Shown in pieces: positions 1-9,225 of a stretch of DNA of 64,000 nucleotides (positions within the stretch are counted from its first letter, which is position 1; each line of letters begins with the position of its first letter). Origin of the DNA: Muribaculum sp. An289 (GTDB lineage: Bacteria; Bacteroidota; Bacteroidia; Bacteroidales; UBA932); NCBI RefSeq assembly GCF_002159555.1, contig NZ_NFIV01000002.1:219960-283959 (forward strand). Direction: 5' to 3'. Below the pieces are notes generated by a model that was not told the origin of the DNA, did not search any database, and worked only from the letters and a program-made list of their open reading frames with translations. Made by a program: the position numbers and the translations under genes.

Positions 1-735
1 ATGCTTAACGAGCATTATTTGGGAATATATAGAACTTCGATGTCTACGGTCGGTCAGATTATGGGGCTGATAACGGCTGCCACGACTCCGGTACTCTTTT
101 CTTCTCTATCCAAATTACAGGACGATGATGCCGGTCTGAAAAAAATGTTCTTTTCATTTCAGAAATTGGTCGGAATTCTGGTTATCCCTTTAGGCGTGGG
201 AATCTTTTTGTTTCAGGATTTGATAACCACTATATTGTTGGGAAATCAATGGCACGAAGCTGCACATTTTATCGGTTTGTGGGGATTGACAAGTGCCGTG
301 ACAATCGTTTTATCACATTATTGCAGTGAGCTTTATAGGGCGAAAGGGAAACCGAAATTGTCGGTACTTATGCAGGCTTGTCATTTATGTTTTTTAATCC
401 CAGCAATTATGATTGCAGTGGATTATGGCTTTAATGTTTTATGTGATGTACGTTCAATAATAAGACTTACGGCCATATTGATTAATGCAGTAATAATATA
501 TATAGTTTTAAGGATATCGTTTAGTTCAATGATAAAAAATATCATGCCGTCAATTGTCGCTGCTATTGTTATGTCTGGATTTGTTTTGCTAATTCATGCA
601 AATACGAATGACAGTATAATTTTACAAATTGTTTTTTGTGGAATATCCGCTGCTATATATTTTATCATATTATTATTGTTCCCGAAAGAAAGAGATATTG
701 TTTTTAACCTAAAAAAATATTTAGTTAGGAAATAA
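1..735 (+). CDS. Polysaccharide flippase (Wzx/MATE-like), 5' end cut by window
   Basis: This is the C-terminal 244 residues of an integral membrane oligosaccharide flippase, which moves lipid-linked repeat units across the inner membrane. The family is usually about 450-500 residues, so roughly half the protein lies upstream of the window and the ATG at base 1 is probably internal. Hydrophobic segments recur throughout, for example around residues 15-35, 55-80, 120-145 and 150-175, plus two near the C-terminus. The stop is 1 nt before the next ATG, so it is co-transcribed with the polysaccharide genes downstream. The base composition is AT-rich like the following eight kilobases. Which polymer it moves cannot be told from sequence. 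Confidence 0.8.
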   Translation: MLNEHYLGIYRTSMSTVGQIMGLITAATTPVLFSSLSKLQDDDAGLKKMFFSFQKLVGILVIPLGVGIFLFQDLITTILLGNQWHEAAHFIGLWGLTSAVTIVLSHYCSELYRAKGKPKLSVLMQACHLCFLIPAIMIAVDYGFNVLCDVRSIIRLTAILINAVIIYIVLRISFSSMIKNIMPSIVAAIVMSGFVLLIHANTNDSIILQIVFCGISAAIYFIILLLFPKERDIVFNLKKYLVRK

Positions 736-736
736 T

Positions 737-1645
737 ATGAAATCTCCATTATTTTATTTGAAAAATATTAATTATACTAGAAAACTTTTTTTAAATATTT
801 TTAAAATGTGGTTTTCTGATGTGTTATATCTTAAGCTTTTGTATAATTTTAATTTTAATAAATCGCTTAATTTAAAAAATCCGCAAACTTTTTCAGAAAA
901 AATACAATGGTTGAAACTTTACAATAGGAAGTCGGAATATACCCAATTGGTTGATAAAGCTGAAGTCAAGCAATATGTAAAACAAGTCATTGGAGAAGAA
1001 TATGTTATTCCAACTTATCATATATGGAATACGCTTGATGAAATAGATATAAAATTATTACCTGATAAATTTGTCTTGAAAACAACAGGCGGAGGTGGAA
1101 GTACCGGGGTAGTAATTTGTAATGACAAAAATCAATTTGATTATAGCCTAGCAAAAAGAAAACTAAAAAAGTCATCCGAAAATAATATATATAATAATTT
1201 CAGAGAATGGCCATATAAAAATGTACGGCCTCGTTTTATTGCAGAACAATTGCTTGAAATGCCGGACGGTTCAGATTTAATGGATTATAAGTTTTTCTGC
1301 TTTAATGGAGAACCAAAATATTGTCAGGTAATATCTGGAAGAAATGATGTGATGTCGATAGATTTTTTCGACATGGAATGGGTACATCAGCCATTTCATG
1401 AGCCTCGAAATTTTCCATTTGCAGAAGTTTGTCCATCTAAGCCACTCAATTTTGATTTAATGAGGGATTTGTCTCGAAAGTTAGCTGATAATATCCCATT
1501 TGTCAGAATAGATTTTTATAATATAAGTGGAAAGATTTATTTTAGTGAAATAACTTTCTTTCCTACATCCGGTTTAGGCGGATTTTCTCCTGAAGAGTGG
1601 GATTTGAAATTTGGGCGAATGATTAATTTACCATCAAAATGCTGA
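737..1645 (+). CDS. TupA-like ATP-grasp protein of polysaccharide locus
   Basis: This 302-residue protein resembles the TupA-like ATP-grasp family, found in capsule and teichuronopeptide loci and thought to ligate amino acids or similar groups onto surface polymers. Visible signs are the N-terminal NPQTFSEKIQWLKLYNRKS-type segment (about residues 48-67), typical of the family, and the glycine-rich loop TTGGGGSTG near residue 120. An acidic/asparagine C-terminal part (IDFYNISGKIYFSEITFFP) would supply metal and ATP ligands. The gene follows the flippase by 1 nt and overlaps the next gene by 7 nt, so translation is coupled. The acceptor and the transferred group are unknown; some databases call such proteins glycosyltransferases. 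Confidence 0.75.
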   Translation: MKSPLFYLKNINYTRKLFLNIFKMWFSDVLYLKLLYNFNFNKSLNLKNPQTFSEKIQWLKLYNRKSEYTQLVDKAEVKQYVKQVIGEEYVIPTYHIWNTLDEIDIKLLPDKFVLKTTGGGGSTGVVICNDKNQFDYSLAKRKLKKSSENNIYNNFREWPYKNVRPRFIAEQLLEMPDGSDLMDYKFFCFNGEPKYCQVISGRNDVMSIDFFDMEWVHQPFHEPRNFPFAEVCPSKPLNFDLMRDLSRKLADNIPFVRIDFYNISGKIYFSEITFFPTSGLGGFSPEEWDLKFGRMINLPSKC

Positions 1646-2850
1646 AATTAATTAATTATTTTTTCTTAGCATATATTTTAGTTAAGCCAGGACTTGGTTT
1701 TTTGTTTTATTCTATAGATGGAGCCGGTAGAATCAGTATTTTACTTGGTATATTGATTTTGTTGTTAAATATAAATAACATCGAATTTAGAAAAGTCTTA
1801 AAATCTACTCCTGTGCTAATATGGGGATTATGGGGCATATATACAGCAGTAAACTGGCTGTTTCATAGAGTAGAGAGCGTACAAGTCCCATGGATTTTTA
1901 TTGGGAATCAGATTTTTTTGGTATGGATTGCCATGGTTGTTGTTACATATGAATGCAGGAGAAATTACCAGACTACATTAAAATTCATTTTATCGTGTTT
2001 TGTCATCTATGTGATTTTTGGATTGTTATTTCAAAGAGATACCATTTATCCGTCGGGTAGAGGCGGTGCGGCCTTGGGAAATGTACTCCCTTTAACATCA
2101 TTAAGTATGGTTGCTACGGCCGTCTTCATGTATGTGAAGAAATGGCTCACGTTAAAAAATCTGGTAATAATTATTATATTGTCATTGGCTGCAATTTTAT
2201 TTGTTGCAACGAGAAAGGCCTTGGGTGGATTATTAATTTTGTTATTCTTTTTATTAATAACAAAATATCCTTTGAATAACGTAAAAAATTTTTTAAGTTT
2301 GATATTTGGATTATTGGTTTTCTATGTCGGATTGTCTTTTATGCTGGATAATACTATACTGGGCGAAAGGATGCATGGGATAGATGAATCGGCAAACCAA
2401 TTTAATACTTCAAATTTGAGGATATTAAATTTTTTAGGTGATAGGGCTTATTTTTATATTAAAGGTTGGGAAATATTCAAGGAGCATCCATTGACAGGAA
2501 TAGGTATCAACAATTTTATGTATATCGATAAGTTAAAGTTGCCTTTTCATACGGAATATATGGCTCAGTTAGCAGAAAACGGGATAATAGGAACTATCTT
2601 ATATGTGTTGTTTTATTTCAATATATTTAGGCAAATAATCAAAACACGGAAATATCATATAATTGGCAATGAATATTGGCCGTATCTGGGATGGATGTTC
2701 GCAGTGTTGTTTATTTCATTAACTGCATGGGTATATTCTTTTGTCCATTATTATATAGTGTTTGGGTTAGTTATAGGTGGTATACAAAAAAGTTTAATAG
2801 ATTATGAGAAAAATAGTACATATAATCAGTGGAATCGGCGGCGGTGGTAG
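1639..2850 (+). CDS. O-antigen polymerase/ligase (Wzy/WaaL-like)
   Basis: This 403-residue polytopic membrane protein has about ten hydrophobic segments. Its large hydrophilic loop (about residues 235-300, with FNTSNLRILNFLGDRAYFY and KEHPLTGIGINNF) matches the Wzy_C/O-antigen ligase pattern, where a GxGxxxF motif follows the loop. The expected role is polymerising repeat units, or ligating polymer, at the periplasmic face. It overlaps the ATP-grasp gene upstream by 7 nt and the glycosyltransferase downstream by 47 nt. Polymerase and ligase cannot be separated by sequence reading; presence of a flippase in the same operon favours a Wzy role. Confidence 0.75.
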   Translation: MLKLINYFFLAYILVKPGLGFLFYSIDGAGRISILLGILILLLNINNIEFRKVLKSTPVLIWGLWGIYTAVNWLFHRVESVQVPWIFIGNQIFLVWIAMVVVTYECRRNYQTTLKFILSCFVIYVIFGLLFQRDTIYPSGRGGAALGNVLPLTSLSMVATAVFMYVKKWLTLKNLVIIIILSLAAILFVATRKALGGLLILLFFLLITKYPLNNVKNFLSLIFGLLVFYVGLSFMLDNTILGERMHGIDESANQFNTSNLRILNFLGDRAYFYIKGWEIFKEHPLTGIGINNFMYIDKLKLPFHTEYMAQLAENGIIGTILYVLFYFNIFRQIIKTRKYHIIGNEYWPYLGWMFAVLFISLTAWVYSFVHYYIVFGLVIGGIQKSLIDYEKNSTYNQWNRRRW

Positions 2851-3901
2851 GGAGCGTCGAATGGGGCAATTGGTGTTAGGATTATTGACTGAAGATTTTG
2901 CAGAGCAACATATTATTTATTTTTCCGATTCAAACAATAAATATCAAGAGATAGTCAATAGTGGCGCAAAATTGCATTTATTGAAATATACTAATCGTTT
3001 TGACTTAATAATTAGATTGTTAAAAACGTTAAAAGATATTTCCCCCTTTATAGTCCATGTATGGACGGAGATACCGATCATTCTTTTTACTGTTTCTTTA
3101 GGTAGATTTTTGTTGAATTATAAACTTATTATAGGGTTTCTTGCAGATGGGAATAGCATAAAGAGTAAATTGGCTTTATTTGTGGCGAAGTTCTCATACA
3201 GTTGTTCAAATGCAGTCGTGAGTAATTCCATAGCAGGCTTGAAAGCAAAAGAAGCCCCTGCGAAGAAGTCGCATGTCATTTACAATGGCTTTGATTTCCA
3301 TCGTATAGGAGGAAAATCATTTGATAAGGATTCATTTGTGAAAGCATACAATATAGACAAACCATATTCAATATGCATGGTAGCCCGTTTCTCTCCGGCA
3401 AAAGATTGGGATATGTTTTTGAATTTGGCAAAACAAATGACTAAAATACGTTCAGATATTTTATTTATAGCCATAGGCAGCGGTGAACAGTTAGAGTCTT
3501 ATGAAAGTAAGAGCAGAGATGAAGGTATAGATAATATCAGATTCTTGGGGGAAAGAAACGATGTGGAAAAGATAATAGAATTTTGTGACATCTCCGTGTT
3601 GTTTACAAATGATAATGTTCACGCCGAGGGAGTCTCAAATACCATAATGGAAACAATGGCAGTAGGCAAGCCGATAATTGCGACCAAGGGTGGTGGAACG
3701 GCTGAAATCATAGAGAATGGAGTGAATGGATATATAGTTGCTCCTAAAGATATTGCTTCAGCAATTGACATAATAATTAATTTGTTGTCCGATGCGAATA
3801 CTTATGAAAGGATATCAAGAAACGCAATTGATACTATAAAGACTAAATTCTTATTAACAGACAAAACGAAAGAATATATTAACATGTATAATTCTTTATA
3901 A
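2804..3901 (+). CDS. Glycosyltransferase family 4 (GT-B)
   Basis: This 365-residue cytoplasmic or membrane-associated glycosyltransferase adds a sugar during assembly of the lipid-linked repeat unit. The N-terminal GGGGRERRMGQL loop, the mid-protein segment YSICMVARFSPAKDWDMFL (start of the nucleotide-sugar domain) and the C-terminal ExG...ETMAVGKPIIATKGGGTAEII block with the EX7E-like acidic pattern are typical of GT4. The start ATG lies 47 nt inside the upstream polymerase gene. The next gene begins 2 nt after the stop. Donor and acceptor sugars are not predictable here. Confidence 0.85.
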   Translation: MRKIVHIISGIGGGGRERRMGQLVLGLLTEDFAEQHIIYFSDSNNKYQEIVNSGAKLHLLKYTNRFDLIIRLLKTLKDISPFIVHVWTEIPIILFTVSLGRFLLNYKLIIGFLADGNSIKSKLALFVAKFSYSCSNAVVSNSIAGLKAKEAPAKKSHVIYNGFDFHRIGGKSFDKDSFVKAYNIDKPYSICMVARFSPAKDWDMFLNLAKQMTKIRSDILFIAIGSGEQLESYESKSRDEGIDNIRFLGERNDVEKIIEFCDISVLFTNDNVHAEGVSNTIMETMAVGKPIIATKGGGTAEIIENGVNGYIVAPKDIASAIDIIINLLSDANTYERISRNAIDTIKTKFLLTDKTKEYINMYNSL

Positions 3902-3903
3902 GT

Positions 3904-5013
3904 ATGAAAATAATTCAAATAATCTATTCTCTTTCCTCCGGTGGTGCGGAAAGATTCGTAGTGGATCTTTCCAATGAATTAGCCAATATGGGACATGACG
4001 TTACAGTTTGCATGCTGTTAGAAGATAATAATACGAGATTGACATTTAACAAGAAATTTATTAATAACAATGTGAAATTCCATGCGATGAATTTCGATAA
4101 AGGATTTTCTATTCATAAGTCTGATTTGTTACAGGCCTATATTAAGAAAGAAAATCCTGATATAGTGCACTGTCATTTGAATGTAATTCCGTATGTTTTC
4201 CGATTGTGTCTATTTTACAGGCATATTAAGTTTTTCCATACTTTACACAGTATCGCTGAATATACATTCGATTCGAAATTGCAATATTATTTTAATAAAT
4301 TTTATTATAAATTAAATCTTATAAGGCCAATTTGTATATCAAAGTTGTGTCAGAAATCATACGAGGATCTATATAATCTTTTTAATGCACCTGTAATTAA
4401 TAATGGACGGGCCATGCCTGTGGTTTCAAATAAATTTTTAGCTGTAAAAAAAGAAGTTGAATGTTTAAAAAAAAATACTACATCGCCTGTTTTTATTCAT
4501 GTTGCCAGATTTTCACCTGAAAAAAATCAACAGATGTTAATTGACTCTTTTAATGCTTTATTTGAAGAAGGGATTGATTTTGTATTGTTGGTCATAGGTA
4601 GTGGATATGATAGCGAAACAGGTAAACAATTGCAAAAACAAGCATGTAAGAATGTCTATTTCCTATGTGAAAAAGATAACGTATGTGATTATATGTTGTG
4701 TGCTGATGCCTTTTGTTTAACTTCAAATTATGAAGGATTATCAATAACTCTTTTAGAGGCGTTGGCATGTGGTTTAACACCTATTTGTACATCTGTGGGT
4801 GGAATACCTGATGTTATAGAAGATGACATAACAGGGTACTTATCCCCAAATCAAAATGTTGGGTTATATGTAAAGAATTTAAAAAGATTTATGACAAGAC
4901 CATTAAATAAAGATTATTTGATTAATTATTATAAAGAAAATTATAGTATGGATATATGTGCAAAAAAGTATGAGAAAGAATATATTAAAAGTACATGTTG
5001 CAAGAATAATTAA
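3904..5013 (+). CDS. Glycosyltransferase family 4 (GT-B)
   Basis: This 369-residue GT4 enzyme has the N-terminal motif LSSGGAERFVVDLSNELA and a donor-binding domain beginning VFIHVARFSPEKNQQMLI. The acidic motif region is NYEGLSITLLEALACGLTPICTSVGGIPDVI. It is the second of three consecutive GT4 genes and is only moderately similar to the preceding one, so it probably forms a different linkage. Two bases separate it from the upstream stop. It is strongly AT-rich, in keeping with a laterally exchanged polysaccharide module. Confidence 0.88.
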   Translation: MKIIQIIYSLSSGGAERFVVDLSNELANMGHDVTVCMLLEDNNTRLTFNKKFINNNVKFHAMNFDKGFSIHKSDLLQAYIKKENPDIVHCHLNVIPYVFRLCLFYRHIKFFHTLHSIAEYTFDSKLQYYFNKFYYKLNLIRPICISKLCQKSYEDLYNLFNAPVINNGRAMPVVSNKFLAVKKEVECLKKNTTSPVFIHVARFSPEKNQQMLIDSFNALFEEGIDFVLLVIGSGYDSETGKQLQKQACKNVYFLCEKDNVCDYMLCADAFCLTSNYEGLSITLLEALACGLTPICTSVGGIPDVIEDDITGYLSPNQNVGLYVKNLKRFMTRPLNKDYLINYYKENYSMDICAKKYEKEYIKSTCCKNN

Positions 5014-5061
5014 TGTGATTATTTATGAATGTATCATAGGAAAATTAACTAAATTTTGGAT

Positions 5062-6087
5062 ATGAGTAAAATTATATTTATCGGCGGTATAGGGCATAAA
5101 AATGAGTTTGGTGGAGAACTTACAAAAAATAAAATGATAGTAAGTTATCTCAAGGATGAGGGATATAGATTAAAATTAGTTGATACTCATAATGCAAAGC
5201 AACGTCCATGGAATATATTATTATTACCATTATATTTTCTTCTGTATCCAAAGGCAGAACTCATTATATCGACTTCATTAGATAATGTTATTTCACTTTT
5301 AAAAATTTTAAAGGTATTAAAGACCAATAGAAATGTAGTTTATTGGGGGATAGGCGGATCTTTTCCTAAAAGGATAAAAGAAGGTTTGATAGATAAAGAA
5401 TTATTGTCGGTATTTAGCATAATAATTGTCGAGGGGCATTCTATGAAAGATACGCTTCTGGAATGCGGTTTTAAAAATGTTATTGTATGCCCAAATTTTA
5501 AGAAAATCTTTTATATTCCAACGCCGATAAAACCTCAGATTCCGAAATTTGTGTTTTTATCAAGAATTCAACCAGAAAAAGGTGTGCAATTTATATTAGA
5601 TGTGGCTAAGAAATTGAATAAGGATGGTTTGGAAAACAAGTATGTAATCGATTTTTATGGAGGAATTTCCTCTGATTTTTCTGCACAATTCGATGATGAG
5701 TTGAAACCTTTTAGCAATGTAAATTATAAAGGAACTTTAAATCTGAACTCTAAAGAAGGATATGATCTTTTATCTTCGTATTCAGCAATGTTATTTCCTA
5801 CTATTTGGTCCGGTGAAGGTTTCCCGGGAGTTATTATAGATGCATATATTTCAGGTTTGCCGGTAATTGCGACCGATTGGAGTTTAAATAAAGAATTTAT
5901 AATTGACGGTAAAACCGGCTTCATTCTTCCTGTAGATGATGTAGAAAATAATATGTATTTGGTTATGCTTTCAATAATAAATAAACAAGTAGATATTGGG
6001 GCCATGTCTGATGAATGCCAAGCACAAGTTAAAAAATATGATGTGAACAATGCTATAAAATATTCAGGAATCCAATCTTATATATAA
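5062..6087 (+). CDS. Glycosyltransferase family 4-like
   Basis: This protein of about 341 residues starts at the ATG at 5062 (MSKIIFIGG); a TTG two codons upstream is less likely. The N-terminal half is a weakly conserved acceptor domain. The C-terminal half, from KFVFLSRIQPEKGVQFI, carries the nucleotide-sugar domain with SGEGFPGVIIDAYISGLPVIATDWS, the usual GT4 acidic region. It probably adds the third sugar or a side branch. A gap of 48 nt from the preceding gene contains no clear promoter, so the operon probably continues. Confidence 0.82.
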   Translation: MSKIIFIGGIGHKNEFGGELTKNKMIVSYLKDEGYRLKLVDTHNAKQRPWNILLLPLYFLLYPKAELIISTSLDNVISLLKILKVLKTNRNVVYWGIGGSFPKRIKEGLIDKELLSVFSIIIVEGHSMKDTLLECGFKNVIVCPNFKKIFYIPTPIKPQIPKFVFLSRIQPEKGVQFILDVAKKLNKDGLENKYVIDFYGGISSDFSAQFDDELKPFSNVNYKGTLNLNSKEGYDLLSSYSAMLFPTIWSGEGFPGVIIDAYISGLPVIATDWSLNKEFIIDGKTGFILPVDDVENNMYLVMLSIINKQVDIGAMSDECQAQVKKYDVNNAIKYSGIQSYI

Positions 6088-6105
6088 CAATTAATTCTGT
6101 CTTTT

Positions 6106-7449
6106 ATGTCATATCTTTCGTACGCAAAAAAAATAGTCAAACAGACAAAGTTCGGCAGTCAATTGATGTCTATTTTTCCAAAAAGGATTACATACGGTTC
6201 GCTTTATCCTCAAATCGTTCAATTGTATAAATGGAGAGAATCTAATGAAAATACTAGGATAGAAGAGTTTATGAGAGCTCGGATGGTGTTGACATTAAAT
6301 AATGCATTGAAGAACGTGCCATGGTATGCAAAAAATGTCACAATAGATCCGTTGTCAATTAATATTAATAATGTATATGATAAACTCATGCAATTTCCAT
6401 ATACAGATAAAAAAACTGTAATGGATAATTGGCAGGATTTTCAAAACGTAAATATCCCGAAAGCAAAATTGAAGTTCGGTTCCACGGAGGGAACAACAGG
6501 ACAAGGTGTGGTAATCTCAGGTACATTCAACGATACGATAGTTTCAAAGATTTTTTTTGAACAGGATTTGAAAACTATTAGGTATGATTTTCTTAAATCA
6601 AAAATCTTAAGAATTGGCTTAGATGCTTTGAAAAAAGAAGATGAATATCCGATAGAAATACGAGGGAACAGGTGTTTCGTTTCACCTATTCATTTAAATG
6701 AGAAGTGGATGCCGGAAATTGTAAAAAAAACTTATGAATACCACCCTGAAGTTATTCATTCATATCCATCCTTATTGTATCAATATGCTTCATATATTGT
6801 TGATAATAATATAGAGCCATTAAATGTAAAATGTCTTTTCCTGGCATCGGATACATTTTTATACCATCATTATCTAACATTTAAAAAAGCATTTCCGGAT
6901 GCTATGATTTATTGTATTTACGGTATGTCCGAGAGAGTGTTGTTGGGCGTGGCAAAAATTGATGAGGAGCATCAATCGATAGGGTATCAGCTCAATCCTT
7001 TTTTTGGTTATGCGGAAAATTTTAGAAATGCAGATGGAAATTATGAATTGGTAGGTACTGGTTATTGGATGGAGGCAATGCCGTTTATTCGGTATAAAAC
7101 GAATGATTTTGGTAAAATCAATTCAACTGGATATATTGAAAAGTTGGAAGGTCGTGGTAATTCATACCTGACAACCAAAAAAGGTTATAAAATTGCCGGT
7201 ATATCGGTTTTGTCTTTCGAGGATTATTATTGGGATTATATTAAATCTATACAATTGATCCAAAAACAGCACGGCGATCTGATTCTAAGAGTTGTGCCTA
7301 AAGAAAATTATAATCCCGAAATAGGGTGTCGTATGATATCCGATATGGAGAAAACTTGGCCAGGGTTGTTCGATTATTCAATAGAAACAGCTGACACTCC
7401 GATAAAAGGTCGCTCTTTGAAAGCAAATAGTATTATTGTTGAAAGTTAG
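6106..7449 (+). CDS. PaaK/CapK-like adenylate-forming protein
   Basis: This 447-residue protein resembles phenylacetate-CoA ligase and the CapK proteins that occur in capsule loci. The phosphate-loop-like segment FGSTEGTTGQGVVISG (about residues 125-140) and the downstream YGMSERVLLG and FIRYKTNDFGKI motifs are those of the ANL adenylate-forming superfamily. The biological reaction of the capsule members is unsettled; activation of an acyl or amino-acyl group that is then put on the polymer is a reasonable inference. It fits the hexapeptide acyltransferase found after the IS remnant. It is the last gene before the insertion scar. Confidence 0.72.
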   Translation: MSYLSYAKKIVKQTKFGSQLMSIFPKRITYGSLYPQIVQLYKWRESNENTRIEEFMRARMVLTLNNALKNVPWYAKNVTIDPLSININNVYDKLMQFPYTDKKTVMDNWQDFQNVNIPKAKLKFGSTEGTTGQGVVISGTFNDTIVSKIFFEQDLKTIRYDFLKSKILRIGLDALKKEDEYPIEIRGNRCFVSPIHLNEKWMPEIVKKTYEYHPEVIHSYPSLLYQYASYIVDNNIEPLNVKCLFLASDTFLYHHYLTFKKAFPDAMIYCIYGMSERVLLGVAKIDEEHQSIGYQLNPFFGYAENFRNADGNYELVGTGYWMEAMPFIRYKTNDFGKINSTGYIEKLEGRGNSYLTTKKGYKIAGISVLSFEDYYWDYIKSIQLIQKQHGDLILRVVPKENYNPEIGCRMISDMEKTWPGLFDYSIETADTPIKGRSLKANSIIVES

Positions 7450-7464
7450 AACCATAGTTAATTA

Positions 7465-8232
7465 GGGACTGTCGTAAAAAAGGTGAAAACTTTCCAACAA
7501 ATTGATTGATTGATAATAAATTAGTAACTTAGTTGAAGATAAAAAAGATACCTCCAACTAACTGCCCTGGCAAAGCTGATTTTGGAGGTATCACAAAAAT
7601 TAATCTGCATGGCTAAGGTACAAAATTTCTCTGGAATAACCCCCGATCTTCCGTTTACGGAGTATGATTTTTATGATCAGTACAGGCAGACATTCGAGAA
7701 GAGCGAACTGGGAAGGATCAGGCGGAAGCTTCCTTTGCATGAGATGGCGGAGAACTTAGGGCTGACAAGGAAGAGCATGAGAGTGAAGCGAGGACACAGG
7801 TCGTATTTTACGCCGGAGGGAAAGGTTGCGCTGATGTTCCTGAAAATGTACACGGGACTGAGCAGTCCGAAACTGATGGAACAGTTGAATGGGAATCTCC
7901 ACTACCAGTTGTTCTGCGATGTGAGGATAAACCCGAGCATCCACTGACGAACTACAAGCTCCTTGACGATGTGTTTTCAGAACCTGCCGGCGGACTGAAG
8001 ATCCAACAGCATCAGGAGATACTGGCGAGGGCCTGGAAGCCCTACATGAAGGAACTGGAGACGATGTACACGGATTCGACCTGCTACGAGAGCGAGATGC
8101 GATACCTGACTGATCCGAAGCTGCTGTGGGAAGGGATAGAGAAGGCCAACCTCGTGTACAAGAAGCGGCGCAAACGTACGAAGCCGATGATATAAAAAAG
8201 ATGAGTTCAAACGGGAAAATACAGGGACAGTC
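7465..8232 (+). mobile_element. Degenerate insertion sequence, IS1182/IS5-like
   Basis: The AT-rich polysaccharide operon is interrupted by a more GC-rich segment that begins with GGGACTGTCGTAAAAAAGG at 7465, which looks like an IS1182-type left inverted repeat. It carries a broken transposase. A possible decayed right end (GACAGTCTGCC) lies near 8225, but it is not a clean match, so the right boundary is approximate. No target duplication could be read. Confidence 0.55.
7582..8195 (+). pseudogene. Frameshifted and truncated transposase (DUF772-type)
   Basis: Two reading frames together make one broken transposase. The first (7582-7947) carries the DUF772-type N-terminal domain (YFTPEGKVALMFLKMYTGLS, then LNGNLHYQLFCDVRINP). 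The second is readable from about 7948 to 8195 in another frame and continues with PLTNYKLLDDVFSE and MYTDSTCYESEMRYLTDPKLLWE, the start of the DDE catalytic region. The frame changes at about 7945. The C-terminal two thirds of the usual protein are missing, so the product cannot be an active transposase. Codon use and GC are unlike the flanking polysaccharide genes. Confidence 0.8.
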
Positions 8233-8362
8233 TGCCGGGTGACTCATAATGACGGAATTAAACGACAGTATATAATTGCGAATAAGCAAAAAAAAACACT
8301 TTATGGCTTCAAGTGTAGCGAAGAATATGAAAGAAATACTAAAGAAATATATTTAAGGAAAA

Positions 8363-8857
8363 ATGAATGCCATTAAATTGTACCGTGTAATGCGGTCTTT
8401 ATATTTACATAAAGTTCCGCTATTGCCTAAATTTATCCAGTTATTGATATTCATAATATATAATAGCAAAGTTACCGGTGATTCATCAATCGGTAAAGGA
8501 ACGTATTTTGTGTGTAATGGGATTAGTACAGTGGTAATACCTGGAACAACAATCGGTGATAATTGTGTTTTAGGTTTAAGGTTTTCGACAGTTAGAAAGT
8601 TTCCATATAAGGAAGTACCCAAATTAGGAAATAATGTTTGGTGTGGTCCTAATGTTGTGATAGCAGGTCCTGTTATTATAGATGACGATGTAATAATTGC
8701 TGCAAATTCTTTTGTTGATAAAAGTGTCCCGAAAGGTGCTATCGTGGCAGGTACTCCGGCTAAAATAATTGGTTGGAGGAAGGATTTGGATTATAAAATT
8801 GAAGAAAATCCTAAATATAAAGAAGGAATAATGCCATATCTTAAAGTATTAAAATAA
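8363..8857 (+). CDS. Left-handed beta-helix (hexapeptide) acyltransferase
   Basis: This 164-residue protein is built from hexapeptide repeats (IGKGTYFVCNGISTVVIPGTTIGDN, later VWCGPNVVIAGPVIIDDDVIIAANSFV) and ends in the CysE/LacA-type tail VPKGAIVAGTPAKIIGWR. Such enzymes transfer acetyl or other acyl groups from CoA to a hydroxyl or amine. In this setting the acceptor is probably a sugar of the surface polymer; serine is a less likely substrate. It lies just after the IS remnant, so its original upstream neighbour may have been lost. Confidence 0.85.
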   Translation: MNAIKLYRVMRSLYLHKVPLLPKFIQLLIFIIYNSKVTGDSSIGKGTYFVCNGISTVVIPGTTIGDNCVLGLRFSTVRKFPYKEVPKLGNNVWCGPNVVIAGPVIIDDDVIIAANSFVDKSVPKGAIVAGTPAKIIGWRKDLDYKIEENPKYKEGIMPYLKVLK

Positions 8858-8864
8858 ATTTGAC

Positions 8865-9206
8865 ATGAATGAAGAATGTGTTATTGCGGAAAATATAAAG
8901 CAACTACGTGAAGTTAACGGCTTTTCACAGGATAATATTGCAGATTTTTTAGGAATAAATCATTCGATATATTCTGATTATGAGGTGGGAAAGCAGGAAT
9001 TGCCGCTTGACTTAATGGAGAGATTAGCTGACTTGTATGGCTGTGAAGTGTGGTCGTTGTACGAAGATGATATTGATATGACAAAGGCTATGAGCACATC
9101 TCCATTTAAGATAAGTGATCTTTCACCTGAAGATATGTCGCAAATTGCTGATTTCAAACGAATCGTCAGGAATTACACGAAAATGGAAATACTGTTGGAA
9201 AACTAA
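8865..9206 (+). CDS. XRE-family helix-turn-helix regulator
   Basis: This 113-residue protein has an N-terminal Cro/C1-type helix-turn-helix: IKQLREVNGFSQDNIADFLGINHSI followed by YSDYEVGKQELPLDLMERLADLYGC, residues about 10-58. A C-terminal helical tail (LSPEDMSQIADFKRIVRNYTKMEILL) may dimerise or bind a partner. It starts 7 nt after the acyltransferase stop and ends about 20 nt before the next gene, so it is embedded in the polysaccharide operon. Auto- or locus regulation is an inference from position. Confidence 0.82.
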   Translation: MNEECVIAENIKQLREVNGFSQDNIADFLGINHSIYSDYEVGKQELPLDLMERLADLYGCEVWSLYEDDIDMTKAMSTSPFKISDLSPEDMSQIADFKRIVRNYTKMEILLEN

Positions 9207-9225
9207 TCTTAAATCATTTTTCTCA

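Noticed and set aside
8865..9206. Toxin-antitoxin system based on the XRE protein
   Set aside because: No small toxin-like frame is adjacent; the next gene is a 397-residue polysaccharide-locus protein.
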